Shown piece by piece: positions 43,457-53,868 of a stretch of DNA of 64,000 nucleotides. Under the pieces are notes generated by a model. It ran no database searches. It worked only from the letters and a program-made list of their open reading frames with translations, and was not told where the DNA came from. Made by a program: the position numbers and the translations under genes. Origin of the DNA: Actinomadura sp. NAK00032 (GTDB lineage: Bacteria > Actinomycetota > Actinomycetes > Streptosporangiales > Streptosporangiaceae). The stretch spans positions 6,758,001-6,822,000 of the forward strand of contig NZ_CP054932.1 in the NCBI RefSeq assembly GCF_013364275.1, in the 5' to 3' direction. Within the stretch, counting starts at the first letter, position 1. Each line of letters begins with the position of its first letter.

Positions 43457-44197
43457 TCACCCTGGAGTGACATTCTTCACTCGATAGTGATAGCCACCCG
43501 CAGGAACGAACCCCTCCGCCTCGTACATCGCCCTCGCCGGCGCGTTCCGCTCCACGACGACCAGGTACGCCCGCTCGCACCCCTGCTCGCGCCCCCATCC
43601 GAGGAGGGCCCGCAGCACGCGTCGCCCCAGGCCCCTCCTGCGCGCCTCCTGCGCGACGGCCATGGCGTAGACGCCGAACCACTCCCCCTGCGGGACGCCA
43701 CGTCCGACGGCGAGGCCGTCCAGGGACGCGTATCCGGCGCGTACACCGGTCAGGATCTTCTCCGCCATCGGCAGCTGGTGGTCGTACCGGCCGTCCACCG
43801 ACCACCACAGGTCGAGCCACTCCCGCGACGGCGCCTCCATGACCTCGACCCCATCCCGTTCGTAGGCAGCGGGTGGGTCGGCCAGGTCGGCGACCATCGC
43901 GATCGTCGGATCGACCAGCTCGTAACCTCGTCTCTCCAGAAACCCGTCGAGCCCCTCAGGGCGTGCCTGGGCGTCCACCGAGAACACGGTCGCAAGCCCC
44001 AGCGCGCCATAGAAGCGCTCAGCCTCGGCCACGGCCCGGTCCACGTCCCCTGGATCTCCCAGGGGCAGGACGGAGTTGGCCCGCTTGGTCACGCCTTCGG
44101 CGTGGCGCAGCGTCCAGCCGCCAATATCCTGGCTGGACGGCGCGGGCCACGCCTCAGCGACGAGCTCGCCCAACCGGGTCTCCAGAGACCGCGCCAC
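43457..44197 (-). CDS. GNAT-family N-acetyltransferase
   Basis: A 246-residue acetyltransferase. The acetyl-CoA loop lies in GVYAMAVAQEARRRGLGRRV (R-x-x-G-x-G/A), followed by YLVVVERNAPARAMYEAEGF, the C-terminal GNAT motif B. The N-terminal half resembles a degenerate second GNAT fold (GGWTLRHAEGVTKRANSVLP). The GTG at 44197 is only 23 bp from the divergent yaaA GTG, so at least one promoter must lie inside a coding region or a message is leaderless. The substrate is unknown. Confidence 0.9.
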   Translation of the reverse strand: MARSLETRLGELVAEAWPAPSSQDIGGWTLRHAEGVTKRANSVLPLGDPGDVDRAVAEAERFYGALGLATVFSVDAQARPEGLDGFLERRGYELVDPTIAMVADLADPPAAYERDGVEVMEAPSREWLDLWWSVDGRYDHQLPMAEKILTGVRAGYASLDGLAVGRGVPQGEWFGVYAMAVAQEARRRGLGRRVLRALLGWGREQGCERAYLVVVERNAPARAMYEAEGFVPAGGYHYRVKNVTPG

Positions 44198-44220
44198 CTG
44201 TCACCGCTTTCGGGGGGATC

Positions 44221-44964
44221 GTGCACATCCTGCTGCCGCCGTCGGAGAAGAAGGCTACCGACGGGGACGGTCCGCCCCTCGACCTGGCCTCGCTGAGCTT
44301 CCCCGGGCTCACCCCGACGCGCAAGCGCGTCCTCGCGGGCCTCACCAGGGCGTGCAAGCGGCGAGACGCCGCCGACGTGCTCGGGCTCCCGGCCGGCCAG
44401 GCGGACGAGGCGCTGGCCCGGAACAAGGCGCTGCGGGAGGCGCCCACGCTCCCCGCCGCGCGGCTCTACACCGGCGTCCTCTACGACAACCTCGACCTCC
44501 CCGGCCTGGACCCCGACGCGGCCGCCGCGCAGATCATCGTCTTCTCGGGCCTGTGGGGGGCGCTGAGGCTCACGGACCGGGTCCCGCCCTATCGGCTGGC
44601 CATGGGCGTGTCCCTGCCGCCCACGGGCCGTCTGGGGACGCTGTGGCGCCCGGCGATGAGCAAGGCGCTGCGGCTGGAGGACGACCTGATCGTGGACATG
44701 CGCTCCGGCCCGTACGCGTCGGCGTGGAAGGCGCCGCAGCCGGCCGTCGCCGTCCGCGTGTTCCGGGAGCGCGTCACCGGCGGCGTCCCCAAGCGGACCG
44801 TCGTCAGCCACATGGCCAAGGCGACCCGCGGGAAGATCGCCCACGACCTCCTCAAGGCGGGCGCCGCGCCGCGCACCCCGGAGGAGCTCCTGAAGGCCGT
44901 CGCCGACCTCGGCCACACCGCCGAGCTGAACGGCACCGACCTGGACGTGGTCCTGCACGACTGA
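44221..44964 (+). CDS. yaaA: Peroxide stress protein YaaA
   Basis: A 247-residue YaaA/DUF328 protein: HILLPPSEKKA at the N-terminus (the family hallmark), FSGLWGALRLTDRVPPYRLAM, and VVSHMAKATRGKIAHDLL. In E. coli YaaA lowers free iron under peroxide stress and binds DNA. GTG 44221 has GGGGGG 5 nt upstream. It is convergent with hrdB; a shared hairpin ends both transcripts. Confidence 0.93.
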   Translation: MHILLPPSEKKATDGDGPPLDLASLSFPGLTPTRKRVLAGLTRACKRRDAADVLGLPAGQADEALARNKALREAPTLPAARLYTGVLYDNLDLPGLDPDAAAAQIIVFSGLWGALRLTDRVPPYRLAMGVSLPPTGRLGTLWRPAMSKALRLEDDLIVDMRSGPYASAWKAPQPAVAVRVFRERVTGGVPKRTVVSHMAKATRGKIAHDLLKAGAAPRTPEELLKAVADLGHTAELNGTDLDVVLHD

Positions 44965-45014
44965 CGCACCGGCGGGAGCAGGCGGTCGACGCGCCCGTTC
45001 CACCGGCATGACGA

Positions 45015-45050
45015 GAGCAGGGCCCCGCGCGTGCGCGCGAGGCCCTGCTC
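45015..45050. terminator. Bidirectional terminator between yaaA and hrdB
   Basis: A perfect 10-bp stem, GAGCAGGGCC (45015-45024) with GGCCCTGCTC (45041-45050), with further pairing CGCGC/GCGCG in the loop. It is 27 bp before the hrdB stop, in the 113-bp convergent gap. Confidence 0.88.
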
Positions 45051-45077
45051 ATCTCAGGTCGAATCCCGGGTCGAACG

Positions 45078-46736
<1,659 letters not shown>

Positions 46737-46988
46737 AAATACCTCTCGAACGAACGTGTGGCTTGGTTGACCCAAGTGCCCTGACGGGCCCGGCCTCACA
46801 CTGGGTGGGACCACACACGGAGCGGACCACCGGTGCGGGACCGCAGCGTACCCGCTCTGTCTGGGTCAAGCATTCTGGCACTGCTGCGCATTCCGCCCTG
46901 GAGTCCTACCCGGTAACACTCCACCTTAGAGGGCGCGGGACGGTCCTTCGAACGTGCTACTCCGTCTTGACGCGGTCTCAGGCGGTTT

Positions 46989-49145
46989 TCACGCGGGCTC
47001 GGGCGGGACGTGCAGGGCGAGCACGGTCACATCGTCCACCTGCTCGTATCCGGCAAGCATCCGATCGACCAGGAAGTCGACGAGTCTCTCGGGATCTCCT
47101 ACCACTTCAGGTGGGGCGTCCGCGGCCACGGCGACAAGCTCGTCCAGCCCGGCGTCCACCCCACGCCTACGGTTCTCCACAAGTCCATCGGAATAGAACA
47201 CCACAGTGTTGCCGGTCTCGATGGAAAAACTTGTCTGCTGCCGCTGGCTGGGCCAGCCGAGGGGCGTGCCGGGCTCCAGCGAACTGACGCGCGCGGGCGA
47301 ATCGTGGGAGATCAGCAGGGGCGGCGGGTGGCCCGCGTTGCTGAATTCGCCCTGCCCGCTCTCGGGGTCGATGACGACGTACGCGACCGTGGTGAACTGC
47401 TCCTCGTCCTCGGTGGCGCTGAACAGCCGGTCGAGGCCGGCCAGGACCGCGGCGGGGCGCGGGTCGTTCAGCGCGAGCGCGCGCAGGGCGTTGCGGACGC
47501 GTCCCATTCCGGCCGCGGCGAGCACGCCCTTGCCCATGACGTCGCCGACGGCGACGGCGAGCCGGCGGTCGGGCAGCCGGAACACGTCGTACCAGTCGCC
47601 GCCGACCTGGACGTGGCGCGTCGCGGGGTTGTAGCGGGCCGCCAGCACCATGCTGGGCAGCTGCGGGAGGTCGCTGGGCAGGAGGCTGCGCTGGAGCTCC
47701 TCGGCGGTGCGGTGCTCGCGCTCGAACAGCAGGGCCCGCTCGACGGCGAGGGCGCACTGGCCGGCGAGGGCCTCCAGGAAGACCCGCTCCTCCTCGGTGA
47801 TCTCCCTGGGCCGGGTGAACGAGAAGCGGAGCGCGCCGATCGGAGCGCCCGCGGCCAGCAGCGGCAGGCCCACCCAGGCGCGTTCCTCGGTGTGCTGGGC
47901 GAACAGGTCGCGCTCACCGTGCCCGAGCTGCAGGCGCAGGCTGTCGGGGTGCTCGGCCAGGAACGGCCGGCTCTCCCGCACGGCCACCGACATCACGGTC
48001 TGGTCGCTGACCTTGATGTCGTCGCGGGAGGCGGGGCTGGTCTCGCCCTCCGAGCCCGGCTGGGACGGCGTAACGATGCTGAGGCGCAACTTGTCGTCGT
48101 CCAGCAGTGCCACGGCGGAGTAGTCGGCGCCTATGGCGGACCGTCCGACCTCGGTGATGACCTGGACGACCTGGGAGACCGTCAGGGCCTCGGCCAGCAT
48201 CGAGGTGGCCTGCTGCAGGCGCGCGGTGCGCAGCGCGGCCGCCGACAGCTGCTCGGTCAGCCTGCCGCGCATCTCCTCGGCCTCGCGCTGGCCGGTCACG
48301 TCGGTGTTGGCGCCGACCCACTCGATGACCGTGTCGCCCTGCCAGATCGGCACGGCCCGGACGTCGAAGTGCCGATACGTACCGCTCTTGGTGCGGATGC
48401 GGTAGTTGGTCTCGAAGACACGGTTCTCCTCGACGCACTCCTGCCAGGCGGACTCGATGCGGGGTCGGTCCTCGGGGTGCACCACCGACAGCCAGCCGCC
48501 GACGGCGTAGTCGTCCGGCGTCTGCCCGGTGATGGCGCGCCACTCGGGCGCGTCGTCGATCACGCCGCCCGCCGGGGCGGCGACCCACACCACCTGGGCG
48601 CTGGCCTCCACGAGCGAGCGGTAGCGCTGCTCCTTGCGGCGGATGACCTCCTCGGACCGGCGACGCTCAGTCACGTCCAGCGCGGTGAGGACGACGCCCG
48701 TCTGGGTGCCCTCGGCGTCCCTGGCGGGCAGCCACGTGCAGGCCAGGATGCGCTCCTCGACGGCCGTGGCGACACCGGGCGCGGCACCGGGCGCCGGGTC
48801 GGGCGCGGAGCCGCCGGGAGCCTCGCCGGCCGGAACCACGAGGTCCAGATCGCTGACCGGGCGGTCCTCGTCGACCACCTTCCGCAGCGCCGTCTCGAAC
48901 GCCGCGGCAAGCGCCTCGGGCAGCACCTCGGACGGTCTGTGCTGCAGAAGCTCGCGCAGCGGCACGCCGAGCAGCGCCGCCAGGGCGTCGTTGGCCTTGC
49001 GGCAGCGCAGGTCGCGGTCGAAGAACGCCAGCCCGCCGGGGCCTTCCTTCAGCAAGGTCGCGTACAGCGCGGCATCGGACGCATCCATGGGCCTGCCCTC
49101 CACCCCTGAGACGCGGGGATGCGGAACGGACGTCTCGGTGCTCAT
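46989..49145 (-). CDS. PAS-PAS-GAF-PP2C (SpoIIE/RsbU-type) serine phosphatase
   Basis: A 718-residue cytoplasmic signalling protein. PAS domain 1 is at about 25-165 (LLKEGPGGLAFFDRDLRCRKA); PAS 2 at about 170-300 (YRSLVEASAQVVWVAAPAGG); GAF at about 320-470; and the SpoIIE phosphatase at about 485-715, with LQRSLLPSDLPQLPSMVLAA, GGDWYDVFRLPD, VGDVMGKGVLAA and the metal ligand in EQVDDVTVLALHV. It likely dephosphorylates an anti-sigma antagonist in response to small ligands. ATG 49145 has GGAGG 8 nt upstream. It is encoded upstream of hrdB on the same strand; the 252-bp gap suggests separate transcription. Confidence 0.93.
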   Translation of the reverse strand: MSTETSVPHPRVSGVEGRPMDASDAALYATLLKEGPGGLAFFDRDLRCRKANDALAALLGVPLRELLQHRPSEVLPEALAAAFETALRKVVDEDRPVSDLDLVVPAGEAPGGSAPDPAPGAAPGVATAVEERILACTWLPARDAEGTQTGVVLTALDVTERRRSEEVIRRKEQRYRSLVEASAQVVWVAAPAGGVIDDAPEWRAITGQTPDDYAVGGWLSVVHPEDRPRIESAWQECVEENRVFETNYRIRTKSGTYRHFDVRAVPIWQGDTVIEWVGANTDVTGQREAEEMRGRLTEQLSAAALRTARLQQATSMLAEALTVSQVVQVITEVGRSAIGADYSAVALLDDDKLRLSIVTPSQPGSEGETSPASRDDIKVSDQTVMSVAVRESRPFLAEHPDSLRLQLGHGERDLFAQHTEERAWVGLPLLAAGAPIGALRFSFTRPREITEEERVFLEALAGQCALAVERALLFEREHRTAEELQRSLLPSDLPQLPSMVLAARYNPATRHVQVGGDWYDVFRLPDRRLAVAVGDVMGKGVLAAAGMGRVRNALRALALNDPRPAAVLAGLDRLFSATEDEEQFTTVAYVVIDPESGQGEFSNAGHPPPLLISHDSPARVSSLEPGTPLGWPSQRQQTSFSIETGNTVVFYSDGLVENRRRGVDAGLDELVAVAADAPPEVVGDPERLVDFLVDRMLAGYEQVDDVTVLALHVPPEPA

Positions 49146-49494
49146 GGACAACACCTCCGCCCCAGAGGGTCCCGTACCGCGCGGCAAGTTTTCATCACTA
49201 TGAGTGAATGGGAGCAGGCTAGCGCTCCCGCCTCCATCACAACACCGGTCGGAGTCAGGTATTCATCATCCCGATGGTTCGGCGTGTACGGAACCCCTGC
49301 TGAACATCGTTGTCCCTTCGGTCCCGGACGAACGCACCGGATTCGGACACCGCTGTACGGGACGCGCGGGGCGGCCCGTCCGGACGGCGAGTAGGGAATG
49401 TTACGACCCTCCGGCGTCACCGCGCGTCAACTTCCCCAGTCCGGGTGTGTCTCCGGCTCGCCGCCCCGCTGCGCGGCTACTTGGCACTGCGCGG
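49146..49494. other. 349-bp gap upstream of the PP2C phosphatase gene
   Basis: No gene is supported. It must contain the promoter of the minus-strand phosphatase gene. The left part is relatively AT-rich (TTTTCATCACTATGAGTGAATG, shortened: CATCACTATGAGTGAATG). Its right end holds an 18-bp tandem duplication (49469-49486, 49487-49504) that spans the stop codon of the HhH-GPD gene. Confidence 0.5.
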
Positions 49495-50076
49495 CTACTT
49501 GGCGGCTTTGGCGGCGGCCTTCTGCTCCTGCTTGAAGGCCCTCACCTGGGCCAGGGACTCCGGTCCCGTGATGTCGGCGACGGAGCGGTGCGAGCCCTCC
49601 TCGCCGTAGGCGCCGGCGGCCTCGCGCCAGCCCTCCGGCCGGACGCCGTACTGCTTGCCCAGCAGCGCCAGGAAGATCTGCGCCTTCTGCTTGCCGAACC
49701 CCGGCAGGCCGTTCAGTCGCTTGTACAGCTCCTTGCCGCTGTCGACGCCCTTCCACACCTTCTCGGCGTCCCCGTCGTAGTTCTCCACGAGGTACTGGCA
49801 CAGCTGCTGGACGCGCTTGGCCATCGAGCCGGGGTAGCGGTGGACGGCGGGCTTCTCCGACAGCACCGCGGCGAACCGCTCCGGGTCGTAGGCGGCGATC
49901 TCGTGCGCGTCCAGGTCGTCCGAACCGAGCCGCTGCGTGATGGTGTAGGGGCCGGAGAAGGCCCACTCCATCGGGATCTGCTGGTCGAGCAGCATGCCCA
50001 CCAGCGCCGCCAGCGGGCTGCGTCCGAGCAGCTCGTCGGCTTCTGGACGCTGTGCGAGTTGAACCTTCGTGGCCAT
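49495..50076 (-). CDS. HhH-GPD-type base-excision repair protein
   Basis: A 193-residue all-helical glycosylase-fold protein. LVGMLLDQQIPMEWAFSGP resembles the start of the HhH-GPD domain, and LNGLPGFGKQKAQIFLALLG is the helix-hairpin-helix with its GFG turn. The length and simple layout match the 'HhH-GPD-type base excision DNA repair protein' group of actinobacteria. The expected catalytic Asp after the hairpin cannot be placed with certainty. The C-terminus is Lys/Ala-rich. An 18-bp tandem repeat duplicates the stop codon in frame. Confidence 0.85.
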   Translation of the reverse strand: MATKVQLAQRPEADELLGRSPLAALVGMLLDQQIPMEWAFSGPYTITQRLGSDDLDAHEIAAYDPERFAAVLSEKPAVHRYPGSMAKRVQQLCQYLVENYDGDAEKVWKGVDSGKELYKRLNGLPGFGKQKAQIFLALLGKQYGVRPEGWREAAGAYGEEGSHRSVADITGPESLAQVRAFKQEQKAAAKAAK

Positions 50077-50170
50077 GGCACCAGCTTAGGGCGGCCCTGA
50101 GATCTGTCAGAAGTCTTACGGGCGCGGCGCGGCCCTGGTGGGTGCGGCCGCACGGTGCTCGAATGAAGTG

Positions 50171-50875
50171 GTGAGTGAGCATGAGCGGACACAGGGCAGC
50201 CCGGTCGGGCGGCGGGTCGTGCTGGGGATGCTCGGCATCGGCGTCGCGGGAGTCGCCGTGGGAGCGTCCGTCCAGGACAAGGTGAGCCGGACGCTGGCAC
50301 CGGTCGGCCCGATCGGGGACGTCCTGCCGGCCGCAGGCGGTTTCCGCTACTACTCCGTCACGGACGGTGTGAAGCGGCACAGCGCGGCGACCCACCGCGT
50401 GACCGTTAGTGGCCTCGTCGCCAAGCCCCAGGCGTTCCGGCTGGCCGATCTGGCGCGGCTTCCCCAAACGGTCATCGACCGCGATTTCCAGTGCGTGACG
50501 GGCTGGCGGGTGCCGGATGTGCATTGGGTGGGAGTCGCCCTGCCCGACCTGCTGGACGCGGTCGGCGTGTCACCGCAGGCGCGCGCCGTGCGGTTCACGT
50601 CGTTCGACGGCGTCTACACCGAGTCGCTGACGCTGGAACAGGCACGGCGCAGGGACGTCCTGGTGGCGACGCAGATGGACGGCAAGCCGGTAACCCACGA
50701 TCACGGCGGCCCCACCCGCCTCTACGTGGCGCCCATGTACGGCTACAAGTCGCTGAAATGGCTCGGCGGCATCGAACTGACCAACAGGGTGGAGCCCGGC
50801 TACTGGGAGAACCTCGGTTACGACGTGGACGCCTGGGTCGGACGGTCGAACGGACGTAACGATGCACCGACATGA
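50171..50875 (+). CDS. Tat-type molybdopterin-dependent oxidoreductase (sulfite oxidase fold)
   Basis: A 234-residue oxidoreductase. A twin-arginine stretch SPVGRRVVLGMLGIG near the N-terminus, followed by a hydrophobic segment, points to Tat export with or without a retained anchor. The Mo-cofactor domain has the ligand cysteine Cys108 in DRDFQCVTGW and MYGYKSLKWLGGIEL near the end, as in sulfite oxidase/YedY relatives. It overlaps the cytochrome b gene by 14 nt, so the pair likely forms a membrane redox unit. The start GTG 50171 is preferred; a frame to 50138 is open. Confidence 0.9.
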   Translation: MSEHERTQGSPVGRRVVLGMLGIGVAGVAVGASVQDKVSRTLAPVGPIGDVLPAAGGFRYYSVTDGVKRHSAATHRVTVSGLVAKPQAFRLADLARLPQTVIDRDFQCVTGWRVPDVHWVGVALPDLLDAVGVSPQARAVRFTSFDGVYTESLTLEQARRRDVLVATQMDGKPVTHDHGGPTRLYVAPMYGYKSLKWLGGIELTNRVEPGYWENLGYDVDAWVGRSNGRNDAPT

Positions 50876-51602
50876 CACGCGCGGGCACGAGGAGGTCCGG
50901 GAGGCGGGTGCGTCGCGTTGGCTGCTGCGGTTCACGCGGGCGGAGCGATCGATCCACCATGTGACCGCACTCCTGATGCTCGTCTGCCTGCTGACCGCCG
51001 CGCTGCTCTATCTGCCGGTCCTGTCGACGCTGGTGGGCCGCAGGGAGATGGTCAAGACCGTCCACGTGTGGTGCGGGTTCGCGCTGCCCGTGCCCATCGT
51101 GCTGGGCTTGCTGTCACGTGCGTTCAGGGCCGACCTCGGACGGTTGAACAGGTTCGCCCCGCACGACTGGGAATGGCTCAGACGCGGCGACCGCAGGGCC
51201 GTGCAGGGCGGGCGGGGGATCCTGCCGGTGGGCAAGTTCAACGCCGGGCAGAAGCTCAACGCGGCGTTCACCGCGGGCGCGATCCTCGTCATGCTCGGCA
51301 CCGGCGAGATCATGACGTTCCCCGACCCGTGGGGTGACCGGTGGCGGACGGGGGCCACGTTCGTCCACGACTGGCTCTTCCTCGCCGTCGTCGTGGTGAC
51401 GGCCGGGCACTTGTGGGAGGCGCTGCGGGATCGTGACGCGCTCACCGGGATGCTGACCGGGCGGGTGGACCGCCGCTGGGCAGCGCGCCACCACGCCGCC
51501 TGGGGCGACAGTGAGGCGCCTGGCGAGCCGCACAGCACCGAGCCGCGCGGCTCCGGAACGCACGGCGCCGGAACGCACGGGCGGCACCGGGGCGGCACCT
51601 GA
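50862..51602 (+). CDS. Cytochrome b (b561/formate dehydrogenase gamma-like) subunit
   Basis: A 246-residue membrane protein with four hydrophobic helices (about 34-54, 67-85, 134-152, 168-186). Candidate heme-ligating histidines are SIHHVTALL, VHVWCGF, FVHDWLFL and AGHLWEAL, the usual pattern of four-helix di-heme cytochromes b. It couples quinol and the exported Mo enzyme encoded by the overlapping upstream gene; direction of electron flow is unknown. The C-terminal ~50 residues are His/Gly/Arg-rich (GTHGAGTHGRHRGGT) and might bind metal. Confidence 0.88.
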   Translation: MHRHDTRGHEEVREAGASRWLLRFTRAERSIHHVTALLMLVCLLTAALLYLPVLSTLVGRREMVKTVHVWCGFALPVPIVLGLLSRAFRADLGRLNRFAPHDWEWLRRGDRRAVQGGRGILPVGKFNAGQKLNAAFTAGAILVMLGTGEIMTFPDPWGDRWRTGATFVHDWLFLAVVVVTAGHLWEALRDRDALTGMLTGRVDRRWAARHHAAWGDSEAPGEPHSTEPRGSGTHGAGTHGRHRGGT

Positions 51603-51788
51603 GGGCCGTCCAGAATTTGCCGAACGCCGCCCCCGGCATGTCTTGACTCTTCCCGTTAAAGCGCTGGAATGGGACATCGAGGCGGGGTTTCCACGGAATC
51701 CCCCCGCCGGGGCCGGTCCGTGCCGCGCCTCGCCTCAGCCGGCGGCGTCCCCGCCTGCCGGAACCCCGTGCGCGGAGGTGTGCGCAAG

Positions 51789-52037
51789 ATGCCTGCACTG
51801 ACCGATCACCAAATCGAGACACGCGAAGCGCTCGCACGGCGCCTCTGTGACGAGTTCACCACCTTCCCCTCGGACGCGGTCCGGCGGTGCGTGGACGACG
51901 TCCGGGCATGCATGGACCACCTGGGACTGGACGCCACGCCCGACAGAGTGGAGCGAATGGCGCGCGAGCATCTCACCGGGGTCCTGAAGTCGGAGCCGCC
52001 GTCCGGGCGCGGCCAGGCCGGAGGGGCGGACGGCTGA
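51789..52037 (+). CDS. Small helical protein (three-helix bundle dimerisation type)
   Basis: An 82-residue acidic/basic mixed helical protein: RRLCDEFTTFPSDAVRRCVDD, then VRACMDHLGLDATPDRVERM. The repeated pattern F-x3-P-x2-V is that of the small 'three-helix bundle dimerisation' proteins of actinomycetes, whose role is unknown. The ATG at 51789 was chosen because the longer frame (to 51669) is Pro/Arg-rich. It is 87 bp before the next gene. Confidence 0.75.
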   Translation: MPALTDHQIETREALARRLCDEFTTFPSDAVRRCVDDVRACMDHLGLDATPDRVERMAREHLTGVLKSEPPSGRGQAGGADG

Positions 52038-52123
52038 GCGGCTCGCGCGCGAAAGGCGCGGATCCCCCCGGTATTCGGCCGTGTCCCGGCCATCGTGCGC
52101 GCGCGATCTGAGAGGCTAGGAGG

Positions 52124-53758
52124 GTGAGTCCCCGCAGCCGCAACCGCTCCTCCGGGGACCCGGCCCGGGACGGCCACAATCCCCCGGACGAGGTCTCGGC
52201 CATTTTCGACGGCATGCTGCAGCACGCGCGCGAGCTCCTCGCCGTGCGCAGCCCCCTGGACGCGGAGCTGATCGTCAGCGAGATCCTCGGTTCCTGGTGG
52301 GGGCACCGGCTCCCGGACGGCGACGTCGAGGAGGTCCTCGGCGAGGCGCTGGTCGACCATGCCAGGGCCGCCGCCACGCCCGCCGCGCTGGCCCTGCTGA
52401 CCGGGATGGCCTACCTGGGCACGCCCCGGCAGGCGGCCAAGGCCGAGCGCGCGGCGCTGGAGCTGATGGCCGGCGGCGTCGCGCGGCCGGGATGGGCCGA
52501 CCGCGTGGGAATGGTGCAGCCGGAGGGGTGCTTCGTCTCCCGGGACGTCTACGGCGACCAGGACTCCGTCGTCTGCACCTACACCTACGGCGGCACCGAG
52601 CGGCACGCCCTGGTCATCGTGGTCGACCGCACCAAGGCCGGGGCCGTCCGGCCGTCCGGCGACCCGTTCGCCCGCGCCGTCCCGGCGGCGCCGGCGGTGC
52701 CGCCGGTGAGCGGCATGGTCAGGGACGCCTGGGTCTCCTCCCGGGTCGACGCGCTCCTGGACCGGTGCCGCCGCGACGGCCGCGAGAACCCGCTGATGCG
52801 GTTCGAGGAGCTCGACCTCCGCGACACCGCGGCGCTGCTGCGCAGCGCCCTGGAGCTCACCAACGACCTCGACGACCCGCCGGTGAACGACACATTCGGC
52901 ACCTACCACGCGTTCGTCCGCGCGCGCGTGGACATCCTGCCGCCCGGCGGGCGGCTGCCCCAGCCGCCGGTGTACGGGCGGGACAGGCGCGCCACGATCG
53001 CGGCCCGGTTCCTCGCCTCGGACGAGGCGGAGGAGCTGTCCGACCTCTCCGCCGCGAGCAAGTGCGCGGACCGGATCATCGACTACGGCTGCACCCACGA
53101 CTTCGGCCGGCCGCTGCGGGTCTCCCCCGTCAAATGCGAGATGTTCCTCCTCGACTGGCTGCCGAGGAAGGTTCTGCTGTCCCCCTCGGAACAAGAGGCT
53201 GTCCCGCACGTGCTGGCCGCCTGGGTCCGGTGGGCGGGGCGGCGCACGGGTCTTCCAGAGGAGGGCATCAGGGCCACGCTGGACGCACTCTGGGACGCCA
53301 CCGCGAAGTTCGCCGACGCCTACCGCGACCCGGCCGCGTTCGGCCTCGACCGCGACCTCGTCGAGCGGCTGCTGCCCGACGGCGACCTGGAGGCGCTGCC
53401 CCGCCGGGCGTTCGCCATGCCGTTCCTGTCGGGCACCCACCGGCGGTCGGGCCGGCACGGGTTCATCGACCTGTCGAAACTCGATCCGGCCGATCCGGAG
53501 GACCGGCGCGCGATCCTGGAGTTCGAGCATCCCGGCGCCGACGAGGCCCACCTCGACGCGCACGAGCGCCTCGCCGCGCGGCTGTGGGACGGCCGGCCCC
53601 CGCAGCTGTGGACGACCGCCCAGGCGCTGCTGGACGTCGGCTACGAACGGCACGAGATCCTGCACCGGCTCATCGACGTCCTCGACCGCTTCGGGCACGC
53701 CCCGGAGGCGCTCCGCGACGCGCTGCGTGTGCTTCGTCACGAACCCCCGCCCGAGTGA
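52124..53758 (+). CDS. Conserved hypothetical protein, 544 residues
   Basis: A large soluble protein without a recognised domain. Features are an N-terminal helical part (DEVSAIFDGMLQHARELLAV), a central TYGGTERHALVIVVDRTKAG sheet, an acidic helical middle (DEAEELSDLSAASKCADRII), CTHDFGRPLRVSPVKCEMFL, and a C-terminal helical end PPQLWTTAQALLDVGYERHE resembling DUF1841-like tails. The GTG at 52124 is the start. It precedes the two SseB-type genes by 110 bp; co-function is possible but not shown. Confidence 0.75.
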   Translation: MSPRSRNRSSGDPARDGHNPPDEVSAIFDGMLQHARELLAVRSPLDAELIVSEILGSWWGHRLPDGDVEEVLGEALVDHARAAATPAALALLTGMAYLGTPRQAAKAERAALELMAGGVARPGWADRVGMVQPEGCFVSRDVYGDQDSVVCTYTYGGTERHALVIVVDRTKAGAVRPSGDPFARAVPAAPAVPPVSGMVRDAWVSSRVDALLDRCRRDGRENPLMRFEELDLRDTAALLRSALELTNDLDDPPVNDTFGTYHAFVRARVDILPPGGRLPQPPVYGRDRRATIAARFLASDEAEELSDLSAASKCADRIIDYGCTHDFGRPLRVSPVKCEMFLLDWLPRKVLLSPSEQEAVPHVLAAWVRWAGRRTGLPEEGIRATLDALWDATAKFADAYRDPAAFGLDRDLVERLLPDGDLEALPRRAFAMPFLSGTHRRSGRHGFIDLSKLDPADPEDRRAILEFEHPGADEAHLDAHERLAARLWDGRPPQLWTTAQALLDVGYERHEILHRLIDVLDRFGHAPEALRDALRVLRHEPPPE

Positions 53759-53868
53759 ACTCCCGGTTTGCGCGCGGCGTCCCCGACGACAATCATCGGG
53801 ACCCGGGCATGGTCTCGCGGGGTCTCCGGGGCCCGGGGGCCGGCCCCCGGCCGTAGGGAGTGATCTTG

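Noticed and set aside
46861..46870. TTGACC on the minus strand as the hrdB -35 box
   Set aside because: The only -10-like TACGCT is 13 bp away, too close for a normal promoter; left unannotated.
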